64,000 nt of DNA, from assembly GCF_018362975.1 (NCBI RefSeq), contig NZ_CP074371.1, positions 7,688,001 through 7,752,000 on the forward strand, given 5' to 3'. Below the pieces are notes generated by a model. It was given only the letters and a program-made list of their open reading frames with translations. It searched no databases and was not told the origin of the DNA. Position 1 is the stretch's first letter. Every line of letters begins with the position of its first letter. This stretch comes from Nocardia tengchongensis (lineage in GTDB: Bacteria > Actinomycetota > Actinomycetes > Mycobacteriales > Mycobacteriaceae). Position numbers and translations under genes: made by a program. Of the stretch, positions 8,529-17,751 are shown piece after piece.

Positions 8529-9383
8529 ATGCACCCATCACGCCTGGCGGTAGCCCTCGTGGCCACGGCCCTGCTCACCGGATCGGCCGCCGGTGTCGCC
8601 GCCGCCGACCAGCCCATCGTGGCGGTATCCGCCATCAACGGTATCGACGGCTCGGAACTGGCCGAGCTGGTACGGCTGTCCGACCCCGCCACCCTGACCG
8701 ATCTCCACGACGGTGAGCGGCGAGCGGACCGGATCGCCGCCATCCTCGCCGGCAGCCACGATCGCCGCGGGATCTTCGCGGTCTTCTACCGCGAGATCCT
8801 GCGCGATGCGAACCCGATGCTGGACGCGGGCGATTTCGACGACCCCCGGTGGGCGCGGGCGGTCAGCATCGAGTTCTTCCGGCAATACCTGCAGAACCTG
8901 CACGGACACCTCACCGGCGGGCCGGTCACCCAGGGCTGGCAACGCTACTACGCCATGGCCGCCGATCCGGCGCGCTCACCGGGCCGCGTCGCCGCCACCG
9001 CCCTGGACGCCCACCTGCTCATCGACTTCCCTGCCGCGATCGCCGCCACCAACACCCACGGCGATCACACCGGCGACTTCTTCACCATCGGTGACTCGCT
9101 GATCACCACCACCAACCGCATCACCGACGAACTACAAGCCACATACGGTGCGCAGCTGGCCAGGTTCTTCCAGCTGTATTTCCTCGGCAAAGCCGCAGAC
9201 CGGCTCATCGGCCAAGGCAATACCAGCCACGTGATGTTCCAGAGCGTGCGCGCGACCGCCCTCGCCTCCGGAATCGTCATGCAGAACCCGGCCGCCTGCC
9301 CGACCGCCCAGGCCGGCATGAGCACCCTCTACCACACCGCGGAAGCCGTGTTCGACGGGTTGGAGGCCCTCGGTCAGATCTGA
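8529..9383 (+). CDS. Secreted DUF5995-like protein
   Basis: 284 residues with a clear signal peptide (LAVALVATALLTGSAAGVAAA, cut near residue 26). The mature part is mostly helical and carries FAVFYREILRDANPML, WARAVSIEFFRQYLQNLHGH, GWQRYYAMA and AHLLIDFPAAIA, the pattern of the DUF5995 family, whose conserved acidic and His positions (AHLLIDFP, Asp before Phe) suggest a metal or small-ligand site. No enzymatic role is established. It may share a transcript with the secreted protein upstream. Confidence 0.85.
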   Translation: MHPSRLAVALVATALLTGSAAGVAAADQPIVAVSAINGIDGSELAELVRLSDPATLTDLHDGERRADRIAAILAGSHDRRGIFAVFYREILRDANPMLDAGDFDDPRWARAVSIEFFRQYLQNLHGHLTGGPVTQGWQRYYAMAADPARSPGRVAATALDAHLLIDFPAAIAATNTHGDHTGDFFTIGDSLITTTNRITDELQATYGAQLARFFQLYFLGKAADRLIGQGNTSHVMFQSVRATALASGIVMQNPAACPTAQAGMSTLYHTAEAVFDGLEALGQI

Positions 9384-9469
9384 GAAACCACTCGCGCCCG
9401 GCATCGACGGCCGCGACGGCTCTGTGAGTCCGCATCCCGTTCCAACCGCTCAACCCGCAGGAAGCCAGC

Positions 9470-10685
9470 ATGACCACACCGCCCTTCCCCGCCTCGCCGC
9501 CATCAGCCTTTCAGGCGTTGTCCCCGGACGACCCTCGCGAGATCGGCGGTTACCGCCTCTACGCACGGCTCGGCGCGGGCGGCATGGGCCGCGTCTACCT
9601 GGCCTACACCCCTGGCGGGCGCCCGGTCGCGCTCAAGGTCGTCCGGCCCGAATTCGCCGAGAACAACGAGTTCCGGCACCGCTTCGCCCAAGAGGTCGCC
9701 AGCGCCCGCCGCATCCACGGCCTCTACACCGCCCAGGTGATCGACGCCGGCACCGACGCCACCACCCCCTGGCTGGCCACCACCTTCGTGCCCGGCCCCT
9801 CCCTGCACCAGATCGTCCACCGCCACGGCCCGCTGCCCGAACGCACCGTCGTGCTGCTCTGCGCCGGCATCGCCGAAGCCCTGCAGGCGATCCACGCCGC
9901 CGGTGTCGTCCACCGCGACCTCAAACCCGGCAACGTCCTCATCGCCGCCGACGGCCCCCGCGTCATCGACTTCGGCATCGCCCGCGCCGCCGACGCCAGC
10001 CCGCTCACCGGCACCGGCCTGCGCATCGGCTCACCGGGCTTCATGGCTCCCGAGCAAGCCCTCGGACTGCCCGCCACCCCGGCCACCGACGTCTTCGCCC
10101 TGGGCGCCCTGATCACCTACGCGGCCTCGGGCACATCCCCCTTCGGCGACGGTCGCGCTTCTCGTCGGCGCCGCAGCGACCTTCGTCCTGCTCAATTCCT
10201 TTTACTATGACGACCCCGACGACCAGAACACCCCCGCCACCGCCGGACGCCCTCCGTCGGCCGGCACCACTACGTCCGCCCGCTCCAAGTCCCCGCAGCC
10301 GACCACGGTTTCCGGATACTCCGCCGCCTACACCACCCTCGAACTCACCTCCCCCGACGGCGACTACGAGTTCGACCTCAAAGCAGGGGAAGTGACCCAG
10401 AACACCTCCAACTGGTACCTCGGCCGCGAGGCGGGCGCCTTCTACATCCCCGACGACAGCGACGCCTACATCGCGCCGGCCGGCCCCCTCACCCTGCGCG
10501 AGTGCCTCGAGGGCATCGATACCCAGCCGTCCTCCACCCTGCCCTTCACCACCGTGGGCGCCGACCGCAGTTTCTGCGTGCGCTCACACGGCGGCCAGGA
10601 CATCGCCATCATCCGCACACTCACCACCGCTTCCGATGACGGCCCGGTCACCGTCTCCATCACCTACTACCGACGCTCGGCCTGA
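9470..10685 (+). pseudogene. Transmembrane Ser/Thr protein kinase with internal deletion
   Basis: ATG 9470 opens a Pkn-type kinase: GARLGAGGMGRV-like LGAGGMGRVYLAY, lysine in VALKVV, catalytic HRDLKPGNVL, DFGIARA and MAPEQALG. At about 10145 (GTSPFGDG) the kinase domain stops short, and the next base begins, in another frame, a membrane helix (TVALLVGAAATFVLLNSFYY), a Pro/Thr linker and an extracellular domain that runs to 10685 (ending VTVSITYYRR). The missing part is the rest of the C-lobe and the juxtamembrane linker, probably 100 or more residues. The translated protein would end at 10210 after a short nonsense tail. Catalytic residues remain, but helices F-I are gone, so activity is unlikely. 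Confidence 0.8.
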
Positions 10686-10756
10686 CCCCACTCCGCTGAT
10701 CCCACCACGGCAGTTGGCATTTCAACCCTTACCTCTGCTAACGTCACCCGCCGTAC

Positions 10757-10829
<73 letters not shown>

Positions 10830-10835
10830 CCGCAA

Positions 10836-10872
10836 TGTGACCCTTGACCAGGCAACCCGGTCAAGGGCCACA
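10836..10872 (+). terminator. Terminator after tRNA-Lys
   Basis: TGTGACCCTTGACC (10836-10849) pairs with GGTCAAGGGCCACA (10859-10872) with one A-C mismatch and a nine-base loop. It lies directly downstream of the tRNA. Confidence 0.7.
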
Positions 10873-10939
10873 TCCGTTCCAACTGTCCCGCCGGGTGCCG
10901 TCGCGCTCCGCCGAACAGACTTCCACACCAGCCCTCCAT

Positions 10940-11076
10940 CGGCGATATCCTGCCGGATTTCCCATCCACAACGCCGAGCGTGAGTGACGGCTTGCGAAAT
11001 CGGCAATATTCTGCCGATCCTGTCACCGACTCAGGTAGTCTGATTGAATCTGCATGGTATCGGCAGAATATTGCCG
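10940..11076. promoter_or_regulatory. Three HipB-type operators
   Basis: CGGCAATATTCTGCCG (11001-11016) and its reverse complement CGGCAGAATATTGCCG (11061-11076) are strong palindromes. A weaker copy, CGGCGATATCCTGCCG, lies at 10940-10955. Centres are about 60-61 bases apart. The last copy ends 18 bases before the hipB start and would overlap the promoter, as expected for autorepression by the HipBA complex. Confidence 0.8.
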
Positions 11077-11094
11077 TTTTATGGAGGTGATTCG

Positions 11095-11295
11095 ATGACT
11101 GCGGTATCGAGCATCGGGGATGCCATTCACACGGCACGCCGCCGTCATCGACTGACGCAGGAGCAGTTGGCGGAGCTGGCGGGCACCTCCACTCGCACGG
11201 TACGCGAGATCGAGCACGGCAGCGGCTCGACCAGTATCGCCACTGTCGCCGCGGTGGCCGACGTGGTCGGACTCACCCTGGGTGTCGTCGGTTGA
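11095..11295 (+). CDS. hipB: HipB-like antitoxin (XRE-family HTH)
   Basis: 66 residues from ATG 11095, preceded by GGAGGTG. Nearly the whole protein is a Cro/C1-type HTH: IGDAIHTARRRHRLTQEQLA, ELAGTSTRTVREIEHGSGS, TVAAVADVVGLTLGV. It is the DNA-binding antitoxin of a type II toxin-antitoxin pair. It overlaps hipA by four bases, so translation is coupled. Three copies of a CGGCA-N6-TGCCG palindrome upstream are its likely binding sites. Confidence 0.92.
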   Translation: MTAVSSIGDAIHTARRRHRLTQEQLAELAGTSTRTVREIEHGSGSTSIATVAAVADVVGLTLGVVG

Positions 11296-12482
11296 AGGAT
11301 CTCGAGGAGCTTCGGCGGGTTGCCCGAGCGGATGTGTACAAGGCCGGTCGGCGCGCCGCTGTGCTGGAGCGGACAGCGGAGGGCGGGACCGAATTTCGCT
11401 ACGAGAAGGAATATCTCGCCAACCACGGTGCGCCTGTAGCCACGACGCTCCCACTCGGCCCGGATCCGGTGCGCGGCATCGCCGGCGCGGTGCCGCCCTT
11501 CTTCGAAGGTCTTCTGCCCGAGGGGCATCGGCTCACGGTGTTGCAGCGTGCGGTCAAAACCAGCATCAACGATGAATTGAGCCTGCTGCTGGCGGTGGGG
11601 CGTGATGTGCCGGGGGACGTGCAGATCATCCCTGCCGGTCAGCTGCTCACCGACATTCCGCCATTGGTTGAGGGAGACTCGCCCGCAGAACTCGAATTCG
11701 CGCGATTCGTGGATGAAATCGATCCTCATGCGCTGCCGGGAGTGCAGCGTAAAGCCAGTGCGTCGATGATCAGTGTGCCGTTCTCGGCTCGGTATGGGCG
11801 GTTCATTCTCAAGCTCTCGCAACCGGAGTACCCCCATCTGGTGGAGAACGAAGCGGTGCATCTGAAAGCGGCGAGGTTGATGAAAATCCCGGTAGCCGAG
11901 GCGGATCTGGTCACCGACCGCATTGGCGACACCGGTCTGCTGGTGCGGCGGTTCGATCGGGTGCACGAGGGTCGGTCGTGGCGACGCTTGGCATTCGAGG
12001 ATGCGACACAGGTGCTGGGCCTACCTCCGGCGTCGAAGTATCAGCCCGATGCGGCCACCGTGGTCAACGCACTCGCGCGGATTGCCGAGGCTCCGACGGT
12101 GGCCCGTCGAAACCTCTACTTGCAGTTCCTCTTTGCCTGGCTCACCGGAAACGGTGACCTACACGCGAAGAACGTCGGTGTGGTCGAGGGGCCCGCCGGG
12201 AAATGGGGTATCGCACCGATATTCGACATACCGTGCACTCTGGTCTACGGAGATGATTCGATGGCGCTGCCGATCTCCGGCCGGACCCGAAAGTTGCGCT
12301 CCCGTGACTGGGCTGCGTTCGCCGCAGAGGTCGGACTCACCGAGCGAGCGGCGGTTTCGGCGCGCACTGTCGCACTCCGAGCGGCCGCAGCGGTCGATTA
12401 TGCCGCCCTGCCGTTCTCAGGATCGCCCATGCGCCATACGGAGCGCGAACTGCGTTGGCGACGTTCCGAACTCGGCCACTGA
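11292..12482 (+). CDS. hipA: HipA-like serine kinase toxin
   Basis: 396 residues, starting at TTG 11292 inside the hipB stop (TTGA overlap). HipA kinases phosphorylate glutamyl-tRNA synthetase or related targets and cause growth arrest. Seen here: N-lobe with PFFEGLLPEGHR, the Gly-rich GVQRKAS loop (about 150-156), ATP lysine in FILKLS (174), catalytic GNGDLHAKN (286-294, Asp 289) and the DFG-equivalent FDIP (311-314). All key residues are present, so the toxin looks active. Length is shorter than E. coli HipA (440), as is common in actinobacteria. Expression should be repressed by HipB or HipBA at the upstream operators. Confidence 0.92.
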   Translation: MKDLEELRRVARADVYKAGRRAAVLERTAEGGTEFRYEKEYLANHGAPVATTLPLGPDPVRGIAGAVPPFFEGLLPEGHRLTVLQRAVKTSINDELSLLLAVGRDVPGDVQIIPAGQLLTDIPPLVEGDSPAELEFARFVDEIDPHALPGVQRKASASMISVPFSARYGRFILKLSQPEYPHLVENEAVHLKAARLMKIPVAEADLVTDRIGDTGLLVRRFDRVHEGRSWRRLAFEDATQVLGLPPASKYQPDAATVVNALARIAEAPTVARRNLYLQFLFAWLTGNGDLHAKNVGVVEGPAGKWGIAPIFDIPCTLVYGDDSMALPISGRTRKLRSRDWAAFAAEVGLTERAAVSARTVALRAAAAVDYAALPFSGSPMRHTERELRWRRSELGH

Positions 12483-12604
12483 GCGCTGGATCTAGCGAGT
12501 ACCGAGTGTCACCACGTCAAGGCCACGCGCTGCCGTTCGTGCCGCGTGGCCCGTCGCGGGTTGGCGGCCAGTGAGCGCCGCCATTGCCGATCCGCCTATT
12601 CGTC

Positions 12605-12633
12605 ATGCCCCGGCAACCACGTTGCCGGGGCAT
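12605..12633. terminator. Bidirectional terminator hipA / FAD monooxygenase
   Basis: ATGCCCCGGCAAC (12605-12617) and GTTGCCGGGGCAT (12621-12633) form a perfect 13-bp stem with a CAC loop between two convergent genes; it ends seven bases before the monooxygenase stop codon. Confidence 0.8.
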
Positions 12634-12640
12634 CACGTTC

Positions 12641-14170
12641 TCAGCTGGACATAGTCTCACCGAACCAGGTCGACAGGGCCTCCCTGAGGGCGGGGGCGGC
12701 GGTGTCGGTGGGCTCGTCGAGGTCCGCTGCCCAGGCGATGTGGGCGTCGGGGCGGATCAGGAGGGCGCCCGCCGGGGGGTTGTCGGTTTTGGCGGTGATG
12801 ATGTCTACGCGGTTGCGCCAGCCTTCGGCGATTTCGCGGAGGTCCTCGCGGCCCGACAGGTCCAGGAGGACGGGGTGGGGGGTGTGCATGAGTTCGGCTA
12901 CGCCGGTGACGTCGCCTTCGATGTGCAGGGTGAGGTCGGGGGCGAAGGTGCCGGTCAGGGGGTGGGTACCCGGCATCGGGTAGTGGATGTCGGTGCCGCC
13001 GACCAGGGCTCCCATGCGGCGGGCTGCTGGTTCGTCGGAGAGTAGTTCGGCGAAGACGGTTCGCAGGGCGTCGGCAGCCGGGTCGCCGCCGCGGCGGAGT
13101 GCTACCTGGGCGCGGGTTTGGAGGCGGGCTCGAGCGCCGGCGGCGTGGCGTTCGGTGTGGTAGGTGTCGAGCAGGCCTTCGGGGGCCCAACCCTGCACTG
13201 CCGCAGCCAGTTTCCAGGCGAGGTTGACGGTGTCGGTGAGGCCGCAGTTGAGGGCGGTGCCGGTGGCGGGGAACAGGTGGGCGGCGTCGCCGGCCAGGAA
13301 GATGCGGTCGGCGCGGTAGTGCTCGGCCTGGCGGTCCTGGAAGACGTAGCGGGACAGGCGGGTCGGCTCGCCCAGGGGGAGGTCGTGGCCTAGGACGCGG
13401 CGGATGCTGTCGCGGAGTTCGGGGAGGGTCAGGGGGTCGTCGGGGTCGTAGTCGGCGGGCTCGTCCTCGGTGGCCTGCAGGTACATGATCCCGTTGATCG
13501 CGGCGACCGCGAACATGCCGTGCTCGGTGCGGGTGAAACCGGAACGGACCGTGGCTGTTCCGGGAATCTCGAGGTCGCCGTTGGCGAGCACGGTCACCTC
13601 GTCGGGGATGGTGACCTGGGCGAGCCGGTTGACTTCCGAGAAGGTGGTACCCGGGAAGTCGATGCCAGCCATGGCGCGGATCGGGCTGCGGCCTCCGTCG
13701 CAGCCCACCAGGTAGCGGGCGGTCACCCGGTACTCGCTGTCCGGGCCGCGCACGTGCGCGGTGACGGCCGAGTCATCCTGACTCACACTGATCACTTCGT
13801 GTCCGCGCCGGATCTCCGCGCCGAGTTCATCGGCGCTCTCGGCGAGCACGCGTTCGATGGCGTGCTGGGCGATGGCCAGCGCCCGCATCGGCGGATCCGA
13901 CATGGTGGTGAGGTCCACATGCACACCACCGAAAGGGAATCGAGGTGGCGGGTAACCGCCGTCGGCCACCTTCTCCATGCGCTCCAGCAGTCCGCGATAG
14001 CGCAGCACGTCCAGGATCCGGCCGCCCAGCCCGCTGGCCTTCGGGGTCTCCCGCGGCTGCGGGTGCCGTTCCAGTACCAGTGCCCGCACACCGGTCAGAC
14101 GTAGTTCACCCGCCAGCATCAGGCCGGTCGGGCCCGCTCCCACGATGATGACGTCGGCTTCCACACCCAT
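12641..14170 (-). CDS. FAD-dependent aromatic/polyketide monooxygenase
   Basis: 509 residues from ATG 14170 (AGGAAGAG seven bases before). It is a PheA/TetX-like class A flavin hydroxylase: FAD motif DVIIVGAGPTGLMLAGEL (5-22), ALVLERHPQPRETPKASG, the DG fingerprint VGCDGGRSPIRAMAGI, and RIFLAGDAAHLFPATGTALN, followed by a thioredoxin-like C-terminal domain (from about 390). These enzymes hydroxylate phenols or aromatic polyketides with NAD(P)H and O2; rifampicin monooxygenases are relatives. It lies 62 bases downstream of the LysR gene on the same strand. The substrate is unknown. Confidence 0.92.
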   Translation of the reverse strand: MGVEADVIIVGAGPTGLMLAGELRLTGVRALVLERHPQPRETPKASGLGGRILDVLRYRGLLERMEKVADGGYPPPRFPFGGVHVDLTTMSDPPMRALAIAQHAIERVLAESADELGAEIRRGHEVISVSQDDSAVTAHVRGPDSEYRVTARYLVGCDGGRSPIRAMAGIDFPGTTFSEVNRLAQVTIPDEVTVLANGDLEIPGTATVRSGFTRTEHGMFAVAAINGIMYLQATEDEPADYDPDDPLTLPELRDSIRRVLGHDLPLGEPTRLSRYVFQDRQAEHYRADRIFLAGDAAHLFPATGTALNCGLTDTVNLAWKLAAAVQGWAPEGLLDTYHTERHAAGARARLQTRAQVALRRGGDPAADALRTVFAELLSDEPAARRMGALVGGTDIHYPMPGTHPLTGTFAPDLTLHIEGDVTGVAELMHTPHPVLLDLSGREDLREIAEGWRNRVDIITAKTDNPPAGALLIRPDAHIAWAADLDEPTDTAAPALREALSTWFGETMSS

Positions 14171-14232
14171 TGTCGCTCTTCCTGTTTCGATCGTGCTGCC
14201 GGCCTGGGCCAGGCAGGATTGGGAACGCCAGC

Positions 14233-15110
14233 TCATGAGCTCTCTTCCACGGCCGCGCGCACCGCGCGGATCAGTTCGCCTATCAAGGGTTGTGACGCGC
14301 GCGCGGTCCAGGCTACGGCCGCCTCGATGGGCGGCGCGTCGGAGATCGGGACCACGCTGTTATCGGCGTCGGAGAAGCGGCGGCCCAGGGATTTCGGTGC
14401 GAGCCACACCCCGTGCCGACGTGCGGTGGTCGGGCCCTCCGCCGTGTCGAGCACGACGGGTTCGGGCCGTCCGCCTCGGGTCGCAGCGCGGCGGCCCAGT
14501 ATTGCGCCGCCGGGGCGGACAGGAAGATGGCCGGGAGCACCAGGGTCTCGCCGGCCAGATCGGCCAGCACGACCTGGTCCCGCCCGGCGAAACGGTGATC
14601 GCGAGCGAGGACCGCCACCCACGAGTCCTGGCCGATGACGCTGTAGCGCAGGTGTTTTCCACCGACAGGCAGCCAGATCAAGGCCACGTCGGCGCCGCCG
14701 GACTCCAGTTCGCGCAGGCTCTCCGGCATGGACCGGACACTGACCAGCACCACCCGCAGGCCCGGGTCGGCGGCTTCGAGCTCTTGGGCGATCCGGATCA
14801 GGAAGTCCGCGGACGAGCGTGGCGAGCACGTCACCCGCAGCCGGTCGATCGACTGTCCCGCACCGATATTCATGCGCGCGGACAGCTCCAGCAGCCCGGC
14901 CACCATGGTCGTCACCCCGTCCGCGAAGATTTCCCCCGCCGCTGTGAGACTCACCCCTCGCGAGTCTCGCACCAGCAGTGGCACTTCCAGCGCCTGCTCG
15001 AGTTGGTCGAGCTGCGCGGCCACGGTCTGCCGCGTCGTATGCAGCCGGGCCGCCGCGTGCGTGATGTCGCCCTCCTCTGCGACCGCACGAAACGACTCCA
15101 GCTGACGCAT
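14233..15110 (-). pseudogene. LysR family regulator, frameshifted
   Basis: The best start is ATG 15110 (MRQLESFRAVAEEGDITHAA), six bases after GGAG. The HTH (AARLHTTRQTVAAQLDQLEQ) and most of the effector domain are in frame until about 14466. There the family sequence moves to another frame, giving PEPVVLDTAEGPTTARRHGV and ending ELIRAVRAAVEESS at 14233. One missing C in a CCCC run (DGPEPVVL) explains the shift. It is upstream of, and codirectional with, the FAD monooxygenase, its probable target, and divergent from a second LysR gene. Confidence 0.8.
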
Positions 15111-15375
15111 GTTCAACTCCGGCAGCGCCGACCGCGGACGGCGATCCGGACGCCGAGGCACCGGTTCGTCGACGGAATCTGGTGCCGGAGAACCGACAAC
15201 GGACGTCATACAACAACTCCTGAAGGGGGATCGCGACCTGCGCGGTCGCCGAGGGAACTCGCTGGTCACACCGACTCGCGAGGTTCACGTACTAGAGTGA
15301 TCGCCCGGCAACAGCCGAACAACGACAGAAACAGCAATGCCGCATTAACCGCGGAGTTAACGAGACAGGGATTCC

Positions 15376-16254
15376 GTGGAACTGCGCGAGATCGAGATCT
15401 TCTTGACGCTGGCCGAAGAGCTGCACTTCGGCCGGACCGCCGAACGCCTCAACGTCACCCCGGCGCGCATCACGCAGGCGATCAAGAAGCAGGAGCGGCA
15501 GATCGGCGCACTGCTGTTCGAGCGCACCAACCGCTCGGTGCGGCTGACCGCCGTCGGCGAGCAGCTACGCGACGACCTGCGCCCCCTGTTCGACGGACTG
15601 GAACGCAGTGTGCGCCGCGCCAAACAGGCCGCCCGCGGGCAAACCGCCGTGCTGAAACTCGCCCTGCTGCCGTTCAATATCCCCGAGTTCCACCGCTATT
15701 GGAACGAATTCCGGGCCCGGCACCCGCAATGGGAGCTCCAGGTCCATCGACTCCCCTACACCGACGTGTTCGGTTCACTGCGCAGCGGCGAGTACGACGT
15801 GATCGCGGTCTGGGGCCCGTACCCCGACGACATCACCGCCGGCCCGGCCCTGTTCAGCGACAACCGTGTAATGGCCGTCGGCGCCGATCACGAACTGGCC
15901 GGCCGCGACACCTTATCCATCGAGGACTACCCCGACTACCTGCACTCCATGCCGCCGGGCAACCCGCGCGAGTGGGAGGAAACCTACCTGCCCTTCGCCA
16001 CACCGAGCGGCCGCCCGATCGACCGCCTACGCCCGGTGACCAACGTCGACGACCTGATCGAATGGGTCCTCAACGGCGACATCATCCACCCCTTCCCCTC
16101 CCACGTCACCGAATACTGGAACATGTCGCACGTCCGATTCATCCCCATCCCCGACATCCCGCCCCTCACCTACCGCCTCTGCTGGCGCACCGACGCGGAA
16201 ACCGAACCTATCCGCGCCCTCGCCCAGGTCCTCACCGACCTGCGCGGCGAATAG
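15376..16254 (+). CDS. LysR family transcriptional regulator
   Basis: 292 residues from GTG 15376 (AGGGA upstream). The HTH (MELREIEIFLTLAEELHFGR, LNVTPARITQAIKKQERQIG) is followed by a substrate-binding domain that is intact to the end (VLTDLRGE). The subgroup start ELREIEIFLTLAEELHFGRTAERL is common among actinobacterial regulators of efflux or oxidoreductase genes. It is divergent from the frameshifted LysR/monooxygenase pair and ends 18 bases before the moeA stop, so its target may lie in the divergent unit. No ligand can be named. Confidence 0.9.
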   Translation: MELREIEIFLTLAEELHFGRTAERLNVTPARITQAIKKQERQIGALLFERTNRSVRLTAVGEQLRDDLRPLFDGLERSVRRAKQAARGQTAVLKLALLPFNIPEFHRYWNEFRARHPQWELQVHRLPYTDVFGSLRSGEYDVIAVWGPYPDDITAGPALFSDNRVMAVGADHELAGRDTLSIEDYPDYLHSMPPGNPREWEETYLPFATPSGRPIDRLRPVTNVDDLIEWVLNGDIIHPFPSHVTEYWNMSHVRFIPIPDIPPLTYRLCWRTDAETEPIRALAQVLTDLRGE

Positions 16255-16271
16255 CCCGGGCCGGGGTCACC

Positions 16272-17489
16272 TCACCGGGGTAGCGGGAGCAATTCGACGA
16301 GGGCGCCGCGGCCGGTTCCGGCGGGGAGCAGGGCCAGGGATTGGGCCTGGAGGAGGGCGGCCAGGTGGGCGGTGCCGGAGGTTCCGGTGGCGCGCCAGAC
16401 GCCGCCCTCGACCTGACGGACGGGGACGATGCGGGTGCGGGCGTCGTCGGGGGCGGCGGCGTCGGCGATGCGGCCCCAGGACGAGGCCGAGTCGGTGCGG
16501 CAGGTCAGGGCGCGGACGAGGGAGCGGCCGGTGACGAGGGTGGCGGCTACGGCGGCGAGGGGATTTCCGGGGAGGGCCAGCAGGATTCGGCCGTCGGGGA
16601 GGCGGGCCACCAGTTGGGAGCCGCCGGGGCGCATGCGAACGCCGTCGATGAGGATGTGGGCGCCGATCTCCTCGAGCACGCTGCGCAGGTGGTCGGCGCC
16701 GCCGTGGCCGGTGGCGCCGACGGTGACCGCGAGGTCGGCGTCGGTGTCGAGTTCGAACCAGGTGCGCAGCAGGGCGCGGTCGTCGGGGAGCCGGGTCAGC
16801 CCGCGCACTCCGATATCGCAGTGGCCCAGGTAATGCGGGAGGACCGCGCCGAGCGCGTCGCGGACCTGACCGGGGGCGAGTTCTCCGGTCGCGCGAATCT
16901 CGTCTCCGGTGAGCAGGACGTCGGCACGTAAGGGGCCGCGAATCATGGCGATGGGAGTTTCGGCGCTCTGCGCCACCGAGATCACACTCGCGTCCACCCG
17001 CATGCCCGCGGCGGTGAGTTCATCACCGTCGGACCAGGACTCGCCACGCACCCGCGTGTCATTTCGCCGGGGAGCCCCCGGCAGGACGGCGATGGTCGCC
17101 TGCCCGCCGAAGCGTTCGCCGTACACATGCTCCGAACGGATCACCGCCGTGGTGCCGGGCGGGGTCAGCGCACCGGTCGCGATCCGCACCGCCTCCCCGT
17201 CGGCGAGGGCGATCCTGGATCGCCTTCCCGCGGTACAGGTTCCGATGAGCATCCGCCATCGGGGCCCGGGGCCGCTGACGGCGAAACCGTCCATGGCCGC
17301 GGTGTCGGCGACCGGCAAAGCGGCTGTCGCCCACAGCGGTCCGGCCAGGGTCGCGCCCACGGCTTCGGCCAGCGCGGCGTATCGCTCACGGATCGGGGAC
17401 AGCTCCGCACCGAGCACGACGTCGAGCTCGGCCACGGCCACATCGACTCTGCTCGCCGTATCCGCCGATCGGGCTTGTACCACGCTCAC
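16272..17489 (-). CDS. moeA: Molybdopterin molybdotransferase MoeA
   Basis: 405 residues from GTG 17489 (AGAGG about 9 bases upstream). It inserts molybdate into adenylylated molybdopterin to make active Mo cofactor. Seen: the conserved MDGFAV near residue 66, IATGALTPPGTTAVIRSE, LLTGDEI in the MoCF-like domain, and LLALPGNPLAA near 310. Some Gly/Asp positions of the central domain differ from housekeeping MoeA, and a paralogue elsewhere is likely. It is divergent from the molybdenum-dependent nitrate reductase, which fits cofactor supply for that enzyme. Confidence 0.9.
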   Translation of the reverse strand: MSVVQARSADTASRVDVAVAELDVVLGAELSPIRERYAALAEAVGATLAGPLWATAALPVADTAAMDGFAVSGPGPRWRMLIGTCTAGRRSRIALADGEAVRIATGALTPPGTTAVIRSEHVYGERFGGQATIAVLPGAPRRNDTRVRGESWSDGDELTAAGMRVDASVISVAQSAETPIAMIRGPLRADVLLTGDEIRATGELAPGQVRDALGAVLPHYLGHCDIGVRGLTRLPDDRALLRTWFELDTDADLAVTVGATGHGGADHLRSVLEEIGAHILIDGVRMRPGGSQLVARLPDGRILLALPGNPLAAVAATLVTGRSLVRALTCRTDSASSWGRIADAAAPDDARTRIVPVRQVEGGVWRATGTSGTAHLAALLQAQSLALLPAGTGRGALVELLPLPR

Positions 17490-17751
17490 GCATCAGTCCT
17501 CTCACACATCGGCAACATTTCCTCAATCCTCAGATACGGAAATTTCGCACGGCTTTCTCCGCAGTTGCCTATCCATTGCCGGGTGCTCACCCGCATCCGC
17601 GACCGACTGTGCGAACCTGGAGAACGCACAAACGGCCCGACCGGGCCGAGAGGTGAACGTAACCGCGAACATGACCACCCGTTAACAGCCGGTTCCTAGC
17701 GTGGGGCGGGAGGACCCAGGATCATCGCGATACGCACGGGGAGGAACCACG

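Noticed and set aside
6149..8743. An 864-codon minus-strand frame across the amine oxidase and secreted-protein gene
   Set aside because: It is antisense to two well-supported genes, has low complexity and no family resemblance or ribosome-binding site.
14145..16283. Long plus-strand frame (712 codons) across the two LysR genes
   Set aside because: The translated product is Arg/Pro-rich noise; both LysR genes explain the DNA in other frames.
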